64,000 nucleotides of DNA from Nomia melanderi (taxonomy: Eukaryota > Arthropoda > Insecta > Hymenoptera > Halictidae): the NCBI RefSeq assembly GCF_051020985.1, contig NW_027475144.1, forward strand, positions 620,001 to 684,000. The letters run 5' to 3'. Each line of letters starts with the position of its first letter. Position 1 is the stretch's first letter. The notes below the pieces were generated by a model. That model searched no databases, had not been told where the DNA came from, and saw nothing but the letters and a program-made list of their open reading frames with translations. The position numbers were made by a program, and so were the translations under genes. Positions 52,701-64,000 of the stretch are shown one piece after another.

Positions 52701-53046
52701 AGATAGCGCAATAAATCAAAGTGCATTGTCTGTAGGAGGCCCTGGCGCATGAATCTGTGCAGCGGGAACGACCTCGGACCACCAGGGGCCGAAAAAACCA
52801 CAGTCTCATGGGGCCGGTCACTCAGGGTCAGGGGAAAATCCAATATATATCTGGTGATATCTCGGGTGCTATTACAGATAGCGCAATAAATCAAAGTGAA
52901 TTATCTGCAGGAGGCCCTGGCGCATGAATCTGTGCAACGGGAACGACCTCGGACCACCAGGGGCCGAGAAAACCACAGTCTCATGGGGCCGGACACTCAG
53001 GTTCAGGGGAAAATCCAATATATATCTGGTGATATCTCGGGTGCTA

Positions 53047-54740
53047 TTAGAGATAGCGCAATAAACCAAAGTGCATTGTCTGTAGGAGGCCCTGGCGCAT
53101 GAATCTGTGCAGCGGGAACGACCTCGGACGACCAGGGGCCGAGAAAACCACAGTCTCATGGGGCCGGACACTCAGGGTCAGGGGAAAATCCAATATATAT
53201 GTGGTGATATCTCGGGTGCTATTACAGATAGCGCAATAAATCAAAGTGCATTGTCTGTAGGAGACCCTGGCGCATGAACCTGTGCAGCGGGAACGACCTC
53301 GGACCACCAGGGGCCGAGAAAACCACAGTCTCATGGGGCCGGACACTCAGGGTCAGGGGAAAATCCAATATATATCTGGTGATATCTCGGGTGCTATTAG
53401 AGATAGCGCAATAAACCAAAGTGAATTATCTGCAGGAGGCCCTGGCGCATGAATCTGTGCAGCGGGAACGACCTCGGACCACCAGGGGCCGAGAAAACTA
53501 CCGTCTCATGGGGCCGGTCACTCAGGATCAGTGAAAAATCCAATATATATCTGCTGATATCTCGGGTGCTATTAGAGATAGCGCAATAAACCAAAGTGAA
53601 TTATCTGCAGGAGGCCCTGGCGCATGAATCTGTAAAGCGGGAACGACCTCGGACCACCAGGGGCCGAGAAAACCACAGTCTCATGGGGCCGGACACTCAG
53701 GGTCGGGGGAAAATCCAATATAGATCTGGTGATATCTCGGGTGCTATTAGAGATAGCGCAATAAACCAAAGTGAATTATCTGCAGGAGGCCCTGGCGCAT
53801 GAATCTGTGCAGCGGGAACTACCTCTGACCACCAGGGCCCGAAAAAACCACAGTCTCATGGGGCCGGTCACTCAGGGTCAGGGGAAAATCCAATATATAT
53901 CTGGTGATATTTCGGGTGCTATTACAGATAGCGCAATAAATCAAAGTGCATTGTCTGTAGGAGGCCCTGGCGCATGAATCTGTGCAACGGGAACGCCCCC
54001 GGACCACCTGGGGCCGAGAAAACCACAGTCTCATGGGGCCGGACACTCAGGGTCAGGGGAAAATCCAATATATATCTGGTGATATCTCGGGTGCTATTAG
54101 AAATAGCGCAATAAACCAAAGTGCATTGTCTGTAGGAGGCCCTGGCGCATGAATCTGTGCAGCGGGAACGACCTCGGACGACCAGGGGCCGAGAAAACCA
54201 CAGTCTCATGGGGCCGGACACTCAGGGTCAGGGGAAAATCCAATATATATGTGGTGATATCTCGGGTGCTATTACAGATAGCGCAATAAATCAAAGTGCA
54301 TTGTCTGTAGGAGACCCTGGCGCATGAACCTGTGCAGCGGGAACGACCTCGGACCACCAGGGGCCGAGAAAACCACAGTCTCATGGGGCCGGACACTCAG
54401 GGTCAGGGGAAAATCCAATATATATCTGGTGATATCTCGGGTGCTATTAGAGATAGCGCAATAAACCAAAGTGAATTATCTGCAGGAGGCCCTGGCGCAT
54501 GAATCTGTGCAGCGGGAACGACCTCGGACCACCAGGGGCCGAGAAAACTACCGTCTCATGGGGCCGGTCACTCAGGATCAGTGAAAAATCCAATATATAT
54601 CTGCTGATATCTCGGGTGCTATTAGAGATAGCGCAATAAACCAAAGTGAATTATCTGCAGGAGGCCCTGCCGCATGAATCTGTAAAGCGGGAACGACCTC
54701 GGACCACCAGGGGCCGAGAAAACGACCGTCTCATGGGGCC
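53047..54740. repeat. 6-monomer duplication (1,050 bp offset)
   Basis: 53,047-53,680 matches 54,097-54,730. It includes the GGAGACCCTGGCGCATGAACC variant near 53,261 and 54,311, AGGATCAGTGAAAAATCC near 53,524 and 54,574, and the TGTAAAGCGGG variant near 53,631 and 54,681. Similarity ends just after the last of these. Confidence 0.82.
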
Positions 54741-57592
54741 GGACACTCAGGGTCAGTGAAAAATCCAATATATATCTGCTGATATCTCGGGTGATATTAC
54801 AGATAGCGCAATAAATCAAAGTGCATTGTCTGTAGGAGACCCTGGCGCATGAACCTGTGCAGCGGGAACGACCTCGGACCACCAGGGGCCGAGAAAACCA
54901 CAGTCTCATGGGGCCGGACACTCAGGGTCAGGGGAAAATCCAATATATATCTGGTGATATCTCGGGTGCTATTAGAGATAGCGCAATAAACCAAAGTGAA
55001 TTATCTGCAGGAGGCCCTGGCGCATGAATCTGTGCAGCGGGAACGACCTCGGACCACCAGGGGCCGAGAAAACGACCGACTCATGGGGCCGGACACTCAG
55101 GGTCAGTGAAAAATCCAATATATATCTGGTGATATCTCGATTGCTATTACAGATAGCGCAATAGATCAAAGTACATTGTCTGTAGGAGGCCCTGGCGCAT
55201 GAATCTGTGCAGCGGGAACGACCTCGGACCTCCAGGGGCGAGACAACCACCTTCTCATGGGGCCGGACACTCAGGGTCAGGGAAAAATCCAATATATATC
55301 TGGTGATATCTCGGCTGCTATTACAGATAGCGCAATAAATCAAAGTGCATTACCTGTAGGAGGCCCTGGCGCATGAATCTGTGCAGCGGGAACGTCCTCG
55401 GACCTCCAGGGGCCGAGACAACGACCGTCTCATGGGGCCGGACACTCAGGGTCAGGGTAAAATCCAATATATATCTGCTGATATCTCGGGTGCTATTACA
55501 GATAGCGCAATAAATCAAAGTGCATTGTCTGTAGGAGGCCCTGGCGCATGAATCTGTGCAGCGGGAACGACCTTGGAACACCAGGGACCGAGAAAACCAC
55601 CGTCTCATGGGGCCGGACACTCAGGGTCAAGGTAAAATCCAATATATATCTGGTGATATCTCGGGTGCTATTAGAGATAGCGCAATAAACCAAAGTGCAT
55701 TGTCTGTAGGAGGCCCTGGCGCATGAATCTGTGCAGCGGGAACGAAGTTGGATCACCAGGGACCGAGAAAACCACCGTCTCATGGGGCCGGACACTCAGG
55801 GTCAGTGAAAAATCCAATATATATGTGGTGATATCTCGGGTGCTATTACAGATAGCGCAATAAATCAATGTGCATTGTCTGTAGGAGACCCTGGCGCATG
55901 AACCTGCGCAGCGGGAACGACCTCGGACCACCAGGGGCCGAGAAAACCACAGTCTCATGGGGCCGGACACTCAGGGTCAGGGGAATATCCAATATATATC
56001 TGGTGATATCTCGGGTGCTATTAGAGATAGCGCAATAAACCAAAGTGAATTATCTGCAGGAGGCCCTGGCGCATGAATCTGTGCAGCGGGAACGACCTCG
56101 GACCACCAGGGGCCGAGAAAACTACCGTCTCATGGGGCCGGTCACTCAGGATCAGTGAAAAATCCAATATATATCTGCTGATATCTCGGGTGCTATTACA
56201 TATAGCGCAATAAATCAAAGTGCATTGTATGTAGGAGGCCCTGGCGCATGAATCTGTGCAGCGGGAACGACCTCGGACCACCAGGGGCCGAAAAAACCGC
56301 AGTCTCGTGGGGCCGGACACTCAGGGTCAGGGTAAAATCCAATATATATCTGGTGATATCTCGATTGCTATTACAGATAGCGCAATAAATCAAAGTGCAT
56401 TGTCTGTAGGAGGCCCTGGCGCATGAATCTGTGCAGCGGGAACGACCTCGGACCTCCAGGGGCGAGACAACCACCTTCTCATGGGGCCGGACACTCAGGG
56501 TCAGGGAAAAATCCAATATATATCTGGTGATATTTCGGCTGCTATTACAGATAGCGCAATAAATCAAAGTGCATTAACTGTAGGAGGCCCTGGCGCATGA
56601 ATCTCTGCAGCGGGAACGTCCTCAGACCTCCAGGGGCCGAGACAACGACCGTCTCGTGGGGCCGGACACTCAGGGTCAGGGTAAAATCCAATATATATCT
56701 GGTGATATCTCGGGTGCTATTAGAGATAGCGCAATAAACCAAAGTGAATTGTCTGCAGGAGGCCCTGGCGCATGAATCTGTGCTGCGGGAACGACCTCGG
56801 ACCACCAGGGGCCGAAAAAACCACAGTCTCATGGGGCCGGACACTCAGGGTCAGGGTAAAATCCAATATATATCTGGTGATATCTCGGGTGCTATTACAG
56901 ATAGCGCAATAAATCAAAGTGCATTGTCTGTAGGAGACCCTGGCGCATGAACCTGTGCAGCGGGAACGACCTCGGACCACCAGGGGCCGAGAAAACCACA
57001 GTCTCATGGGGCCGGACACTCAGGGTCAGGGGAAAATCCAATATATATCTGGTGATATCTCGGGTGCTATTACAGATAGCGCAATAAATCAAAGTGCATT
57101 GTCTGTAGGAGGCCCAGGCGAATGAATCTGTGCAGCGGGAACGACCTCGGACCACCAGGGGCCGAGAAAACGACCGTCTCATGGGGCCGGACACTCAGGG
57201 TCAGTGAAAAATCCAATATATATCTGCTGATATCTCGGGTGATATTACAGATAGCGCAATAAATCAAAGTGCATTGTCTGTAGGAGGCCCTGGCGCATGA
57301 ATCTGGGCAGCGGGAACGACCTCGGACCTCCAGGGGCGAGACAACCACCTTCTCATGGGGCCGGACACTCAGGGTCAGGGAAAAATCCAATATATATCTG
57401 GTGATATCTCGGGTGCTATTACAGATAGCGCAATAAATCAAAGTGCATTGTCTGTAGGAGGCCCTGGCGCATGAATCTGGGCAGCGGGAACGACCTCGGA
57501 CCTCCAGGGATGAGACAACCACCTTCTCATGTGGCCGGACTCTCAGGCTCAGGGAAAAATCCAATATATATCTGGTGATATCTCGGGTGCCA

Positions 57593-58085
57593 TTACAGAT
57601 AGCGCAATAAATCAAAGTGCATTACCTGTAGGAGGCCCTGGCGCATGAATCTGTGCAGCGGGAACGTCCTCGGACCTCCAGGGGCCGAGACAACGACCGT
57701 CTCATGGGGCCGGACACTCAGGGTCCGGGTAAAATCCAATATATATCTGGTGATATCTCGGGTGCTATTAGAGATAGCGCAATAAACCAAAGTGAATTGT
57801 CTGCAGGAGGCCCTGGCGCATGAATCTGTGCAGCGGGAAAGACCTCGGACCACCGGGGGCCGAAAAAACCACAGTCTCATGGGGCCGGACACTCAGGGTC
57901 AGGGTAAAATCTAATATAAATCTGGTGATATCTCGGGTGCTATTACAGATAGCGCAATAAATCAAAGTGCATTGTCTGTAGGAGGCCCTGGCGTATGAAT
58001 CTGTGCAACGGGAACGACCTCGGACCACCAGGGGCCGAGAAAACCACAGTCTCATGGGGCCGGACACTCAGGGTCAGGGGAAAAT
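57593..58085. repeat. Dispersed duplicate block, copy 1
   Basis: Matches the last stretch of the window at an offset of 5,944 bp, sharing GGGTCCGGGTAAAATCC, GGGAAAGACCTCGG, CCACCGGGGGCCGAAAA and TCTAATATAAATCTGG. Upstream monomers near 57,070-57,590 likewise resemble those near 62,141-62,660, so the repeated tract is probably larger and interrupted by local changes. Confidence 0.78.
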
Positions 58086-58642
58086 CCAATATATACCTGG
58101 TGATATCTCGGGTGCTATTAGAGATAGCGCAATAAACCAAAGTGCATTGTCTGTAGGAGGCCCTGGCGCATGAATCTGTGCAGCGGGAACGTCCTCGGAC
58201 CTCCAGGGGCCGAGACAACGACCGTCTCATGGGGCCGGACACTCAGGGTCAGGGTAAAATCCAATATATATCTGGTGATATCTCGGGTGCTATTAGAGAT
58301 AGCGCAATAAACCAAAGTGAATTGTCTGCAGGAGGCCCTGGCTCATGAATCTGTGCAGCGGGAACGACCTCGGACCACCAGGGGCCGAAAAAACCACAGT
58401 CTCATGGGGCCGGACACTCAGGGTCAGGGTAAAATCCAATATAAATCTGGTGATATCTCGGGTGCTATTACAGATAGCGCAATAAATTAAAGTGCACTGT
58501 CTGTAGGAGGCCCTGGCGCATGAATCTGTGCAACGGGAACGACCTCGGACCACCAGGGGCCGAGAAAACCACAGTCTCATGGGGCCGGACACTCAGGGTC
58601 AGGGGAAAATCCAATATATACCTGGTGATATCTCGGGTGCTA

Positions 58643-59365
58643 TTAGAGATAGCGCAATAAATCAAAGTGCATTGTCTGTAGGAGGCCCTGGCGCATGAAT
58701 CTGTGCAGCGGGAACGACCTCGGACCACCAGGGGCCGAAAAAACCGCAGTCTCATGGGGCCGGACACTCAGGGTCAGGGTAAAATCCAATATATATCTGG
58801 TGATATCTCGGGTGCTATTACAGATAGCGCAATAAATCAAAGTGCATTGTCTGTAGGAGGCCCTGGCGCATGAACCTGTGCAGCGGGAACGACCTCGGAC
58901 CACCAGGGGCCGAGAAAACGACCGTCTCATGGGGCCGGACACTCAGGGTCAGGGAAAAATCCAATATATAGGTGGTGATATCTCGGGTGCTATTACAGAT
59001 AGCGCAATAAGTCAAAGTGCATTGTCTGTAGGAGACCCTGGCGCATGAACCTGTGCAGCGGGAACGACCTCGGACCACCAGGGGCCGAGAAAACCACAGT
59101 CTCATGGGGCCGTTCACTCAGGGTCAGGGAAAAATCCAATATATATCTGGTGATATCTCGGGTGCTATTAGAGATAGCGCAATAAACCAAAGTGAATTAT
59201 CTGCAGGAGGCCCTGGCGCATGAATCTGTGCAGCGGGAACGACCTCGGACCACCAGGGGCCGAGAAAACGACCGTCTCATGGGGCCGGACACTCACTGTC
59301 AGTGAAAAATCCAATATATATCTGCTGATATCTCGGGTTCTATTAGAGATAGCGCAATAAACCAA
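58643..59365. repeat. Four-monomer block repeated at 61,091-61,813
   Basis: Offset 2,448 bp. Shared variants include AATATATAGGTGGTGATATC near 58,973 and 61,421, the GCAATAAGTCAAAG variant near 59,005 and 61,453, and GGGGCCGTTCACTCAGG near 59,106 and 61,554. Confidence 0.78.
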
Positions 59366-62300
59366 AGTGAATTATCTGCAGGAGGCCCTGGTGCATGAAT
59401 CTGTGCAGCGGGAACGACCTCGGACAACCAGTGGCCGAGAAAACGACCGTCTCATTGGGCCGGACACTCAGGGTCAGTGAAAAATCCAATATATATCTGG
59501 TGATATCTCGGCTGCTATTACAGATAGCGCAATAAATCAAAGTGCATTGTCTGTAGGAGGCCCTGGCGCATGAATCTGTGCAGCGGGAACGACCTCGGAG
59601 CACCAGGGGCGAGACAACCACCTTCTCATGGGGCCGGACACTCAGGGTCAGGGAAAAATCCAATATATATCTGGTGATATCTCTGGTCCTATTACAGATA
59701 GCGCAATAAATCAAAGTGTATTACCTGTAGGAGGCCCTGGCGCATGAATCTGTGCAGCGGGAACGTCCTCGGACCTCCAGGGGCCGAGAAAACCACAGTC
59801 TCATGGGGCCGGACACTCAGGGTCAGGGGAAAATCCAATATAGATCTGGTGATATCTCGGGTGCTATTACAGATAGCGCAATAAATCAAAGTGCATTACC
59901 TGTAGGAGGCCCTGGCGCATGAATCTGTGCAGCGGGAACGTCCTCGGACCTCCAGGGGCCGAGACAACGACCGTCTCATGGGGCCGGACACTCAGGGTCA
60001 GGGTAAAATCCAATATATATCTGGTGATATCTCGGGTGCTATTACAGATAGCGCAGTAAACCAAAGAGAATTATCTGCAGGAGGCCCTGGCGCACGAATC
60101 TGTGCAGCGGGAACGACCTCGGACCACCAGGGGCCGAGAAAACTACCGTCTCATGGGGCCGGTCACTCAGGATCAGTGAAAAATCCAATATATATCTGCT
60201 GATATCTCGGGTGCTATTAGAGATAGCGCAATAAACCAAAGTGCATTGTCTGTGTTTGGCACTGGCGCATGAATCTGTGCAGCGGGAACGACCTCGGACC
60301 ACCAGGGGCCGAGAAAACGACCGCCTCATGGGGCCGAACACTCAGGGTCAGTGAAAAATCCAATATATATCTGGTGATATCTCGATTGCTATTACAGATA
60401 GCGCAATAAATCAAAGTGCATTGCCTGTAGGAGGCCCTGGCGCATGAATCTGTGCAGCGGGAACGACCTCGGATCTCCAGGGATGAGACAACCACCTTCT
60501 CATGGGGCCGGACTCTCAGGGTCAGGGAAAAATCCAATATATATCTGGTGATATCTCGGGTGCCATTACAGATAGCGCAATAAGTCAAAGTGCTTTACCT
60601 GTAGGAGGCCCTGGCGCATGAATCTGTGCAGCGGGAACGTCCTCGGACCTCCAGGGGCCGAGACAACGACCGTCTCTTGGGGCCGGACACTCAGGGTCAG
60701 GGTAAAATCCATTATATATCTGGTGATATCTCGGGTGCTATTAGAGATAGCGCAATAAACCAAAGTGCATTGTCTGTAGGAGGCCCTGGCGCATGAAACT
60801 GTGCAGCGGGAACGTCCTCGGACCTCCAGGGGCCGAGACAACGACCGTCTCATGGGGCCGGACACTCAGGGTCAGGGTAAAATCCAATATATATCTGGTG
60901 ATATCTCGGGTGCTATTAGAGATAGCGCAATAAACCAAAGTGCATTGTCTGTAGGAGGCCCTGGCGCATGAATCTGTGCAGCGGGAACGACCTTGGAACA
61001 CCAGGGACCGAGAAAACCACAGTCTCATGGGGCCGGACACTCAGGGTCAGGGGAAAATCCAATATATACCTGGTGATATCTCGGGTGCTATTAGAGATAG
61101 CGCAATAAATCAAAGTGCATTGTCTGTAGGAGGCCCTGGCGCATGAATCTGTGCAGCGGGAACGACCTCGGACCACCAGGGGCCGAAAAAACCGCAGTCT
61201 CATGGGGCCGGACACTCAGGGTCAAGGTAAAATCCAATATATATCTGGTGATATCTCGGGTGCTATTACAGATAGCGCAATAAATCATAGTGCATTGTCT
61301 GTAGGAGGCCCTGGCGCATGAACCTGTGCAGCGGGAACGACCTCGGACCACCAGGGGCCGAGAAAACGACCGTCTCATGGGGCCGGACACTCAGGGTCAG
61401 GGAAAAATCCAATATATAGGTGGTGATATCTCGGGTGCTATTACAGATAGCGCAATAAGTCAAAGTGCATTATCTGTAGGAGACCCTGGCGCATGAACCT
61501 GTGCAGCGGGAACGACCTCGGACCACCAGGGGCCGAGAAAACCACAGTCTCATGGGGCCGTTCACTCAGGGTCAGGGAAAAATCCAATATATATCTGGTG
61601 ATATCTCGGGTGCTATTAGAGATAGCGCAATAAACCAAAGTGAATTATCTGCAGGAGGCCCTGGCGCATGAATCTGTGCAGCGGGAACGACCTCGGACCA
61701 CCAGGGGCCGAGAAAACGACCGTCTCATGGGGCCGGACACTCACTGTCAGTGAAAAATCCAATATATATCTGCTGATATCTCGGGTGCTATTACAGATAG
61801 CGCAATAAATCAAAGTGCATTGTCTGTAGGAGGCCCTGGCGCATGAACCTGTGCAGCGGGAACGACCTCGGACCACCAGGGGCCGAGAAAACCACAGTCT
61901 CATGGGGCCGGACACTCAGGGTCAGGGGAAAATCCAATATATATATGGTGATATCTCGGGTGCTATTACAGATACCGCAATAAATCAAAGTGCATTGTCT
62001 GTAGGAGACCCTGGCGCATGAACCTGTGCAGCGGGAACGACCTCGGACCACCAGCGGCCGAGAAAATCACCGTCTCATGGAGCCGGACACTCAGGGTCAG
62101 GGTAAAATCCAATATATATCTGGTGATATCTCGGGTGCTATTACAGATAGCGCAATAAATCAAAGTGCATTGTCTGTAGGAGGCCCAGGCGAATGAATCT
62201 GTGCAGCGGGAACGACCTCGGACCACCAGGGGCCGAGAAAACGACCGTCTCATGGGGCCGGACACTCAGGGTCAGTGAAAAATCCAATATATATCTGCTG

Positions 62301-63536
62301 ATATCTCGGGTGATATTACAGATAGCGCAATAAATCAAAGTGCATTGTCTGTAGGAGGCCCTGGCGCATGAATCTGGGCAGCGGGAACGACCTCGGACCT
62401 CCAGGGGCGAGACAACCACCTTCTCATGGGGCCGGACACTCAGGGTCAGGGAAAAATCCAATATATATCTGGTGATATCTCGGGTGCTATTACAGATAGC
62501 GCAATAAATCAAAGTGCATTGTCTGTAGGAGGCCCTGGCGCATGAATCTGGGCAGCGGGAACGACCTCGGACCTCCAGGGGCGAGACAACCACCTTCTCA
62601 TGGGGCCGGACACTCAGGGTCAGGGAAAAATCCAATATATATCTGGTGATATCTCGGGTGCTATTACAGATAGCGCAATAAATCAATGTGCATTGTCTGT
62701 AGGAGACTCTGGCGCATGAACCTGTGCAGCGGGAACGACCTCGGACCACCAGGGGCCGAGAAAACCACAGTCTCATGGGGCCGGACACTCAGGGTCAGGG
62801 GAAAATCCAATATATATCTGGTGATATCTCGGGTGCTATTAGAGATAGCGCAATAAATCAAAGTGCATTGTCTGTAGTAGGCACTGGCGCATGAATCTGT
62901 GCAGCGGGAACGACCTCGGACCACCAGGGGCCGAGAAAACCACCGTCTCATGGGGCCGGACACTCAGGGTCAGTGAAAAATCCAATATATATCTGGTGAT
63001 ATCTCGGGTGCTATTACAGATAGCGCAATAAATCAAAGTGCATTGTCTGTAGGAGGCCCTGGCGCATGAATCTGGGCAGCGGGAACGACCTCGGACCTCC
63101 AGGGGCGAGACAACCACCTTCTCATGGGGCCGGACACTCAGGGTCAGGGAAAAATCCAATATATATCTGGTGATATCTCGGGTGCTATTACAGATAGCGC
63201 AATAAATCAAAGTGCATTACCTGTAGGAGACTCTGGCGCATGAACCTGTGCAGCGGGAACGACCTCGGACCACCAGGGGCCGAGAAAACCACAGTCTCAT
63301 GGGGCCGGACACTCAGGGTCAGTGAAAAATCCAATATATATCTGGTGATATCTCGATTGCTATTACAGATAGCGCAATAAATCAAAGTGCATTGTCTGTA
63401 GGAGGCCCTGGCACATGAATCTGTGCAGCGGGAACGACCTCGGACCTCCAGGGATGAGACAACCACCTTCTCATGTGGCCGGACTCTCAGGCTCAGGGAA
63501 AAATCCAATATATATCTGGTGATATCTCGGGTGCCA

Positions 63537-64000
63537 TTACAGATAGCGCAATAAATCAAAGTGCATTACCTGTAGGAGGCCCTGGCGCATGAATCTGTGC
63601 AGCGGGAACGTCCTCGGACCTCCAGGGGCCGAGACAACGACCGTCTCATGGGGCCGGACACTCAGGGTCCGGGTAAAATCCAATATATATCTGGTGATAT
63701 CTCGGGTGCTATTAGAGATAGCGCAATAAACCAAAGTGAATTGTCTGCAGGAGGCCCTGGCGCATGAATCTGTGCAGCGGGAAAGACCTCGGACCACCGG
63801 GGGCCGAAAAAACCACAGTCTCATGGGGCCGGACACTCAGGGTCAGGGTAAAATCTAATATAAATCTGGTGATATCTCGGGTGCTATTACAGATAGCGCA
63901 ATAAATCAAAGTGCATTGTCTGTAGGAGGCCCTGGCGTATGAATCTGTGCAACGGGAACGACCTCGGACCACCAGGGGCCGAGAAAACCACAGTCTCATG
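63537..64000. repeat. Dispersed duplicate block, copy 2 (cut by window edge)
   Basis: Second copy of the block at 57,593. It shares all listed private variants and continues to the last base given. Confidence 0.78.

Larger units (their letters stand above)
46895..64000. repeat. 175-bp satellite DNA array, right part (about 98 monomers)
   Basis: Same satellite and orientation as the left part. The distance between equivalent landmarks across the transposon (45,301 to 47,096), minus the 1,268-bp element and one 2-bp target copy, is exactly 525 bp or three monomers, so the array is continuous through the insertion. From about 48.7 kb the monomers are more homogeneous. Frequent variants carry GGTAAAATCC, GAGACAACGACCGTC or the 174-bp deletion. 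One 1-bp insertion sits near 51,361. One-base losses lie near 55,237, 56,463, 57,332, 57,508, 59,607, 60,482, 62,406, 62,580, 63,104 and 63,455. The array runs off the right edge. Confidence 0.98.

Noticed and set aside
62141..62788. 215-codon minus-strand open frame
   Set aside because: It arises because two neighbouring monomers have the 1-bp deletion that removes the usual frame change. It is three repeats of the same satellite translation, not a recognisable protein.
163..64000. Hundreds of 60-125 codon open frames on both strands, often starting MNYLQEALAHES (plus) or MVYCAISNSTRDITRY (minus)
   Set aside because: They recur in every monomer, overlap each other on opposite strands and end at fixed points because 175 is not divisible by 3. 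They tolerate stops and frameshifts like non-coding DNA, with no splice signals or domains. Not annotated as genes.
1..64000. CRISPR array
   Set aside because: Repeats are contiguous 175-bp monomers with no unique spacers, and there are no cas genes.
1..64000. CENP-B box
   Set aside because: CGGGA occurs in GCAGCGGGAACG, but the 17-base window ending there lacks the required TTCG and central A of the minimal consensus. The CTCGGGT site fails too.

Overview
The window is almost entirely one tandem satellite DNA array. A monomer of about 175 bp is repeated head-to-tail, without inversion, from the first base to the last. Dividing length by period gives roughly 358 copies. The only other sequence is a 1,268-bp Tc1/mariner-type DNA transposon at 45,627-46,894, inserted cleanly into one monomer. 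Both window edges lie inside the array, so its true length is unknown but exceeds 62.7 kb. I see no host protein-coding gene, tRNA, rRNA or CRISPR array. The many short open frames are by-products of the repeat. 175 is not a multiple of 3, so the same frames reopen and close in every monomer on both strands.

The organism is most probably an animal. The satellite organisation is eukaryotic, and the transposon encodes a Tc1-family (D34E) transposase typical of metazoan genomes. An arthropod or similar invertebrate is plausible, but I do not recognise the satellite and cannot name a species. A centromeric or pericentromeric location is an inference from array size and higher-order structure; no CENP-B box is visible.

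Layout: (1) 1-4.28 kb: ordinary monomers. (2) 4.28-27 kb: a highly organised domain in which two diagnostic monomer types occur in fixed order (C followed by one to three B-prime). This module is amplified in higher-order repeats of 10, 11 and 22 monomers, including a nearly perfect 3,850-bp tandem duplication at about 16.75-24.45 kb. (3) 27-40.9 kb: mixed monomers with a 4-mer higher-order repeat near 39.4-40.8 kb. (4) 40.9-48.7 kb: the most divergent part, with the D monomer type, older-looking B monomers, 699-bp and 350-bp higher-order repeats, and the transposon. (5) 48.7-64 kb: more homogeneous monomers, many of a 174-bp deletion subtype, with local 3-, 4- and 6-monomer duplications.

The transposase frame is broken by a single in-frame TAG where Tc1 proteins normally have Trp, just before the last catalytic residue. 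The element keeps 35-bp terminal inverted repeats and a TA target duplication. Removing the insert restores the satellite sequence and its phase. The overall picture is repeated unequal exchange and local amplification, with a slower-turnover island at 41-48 kb that retains an old insertion.
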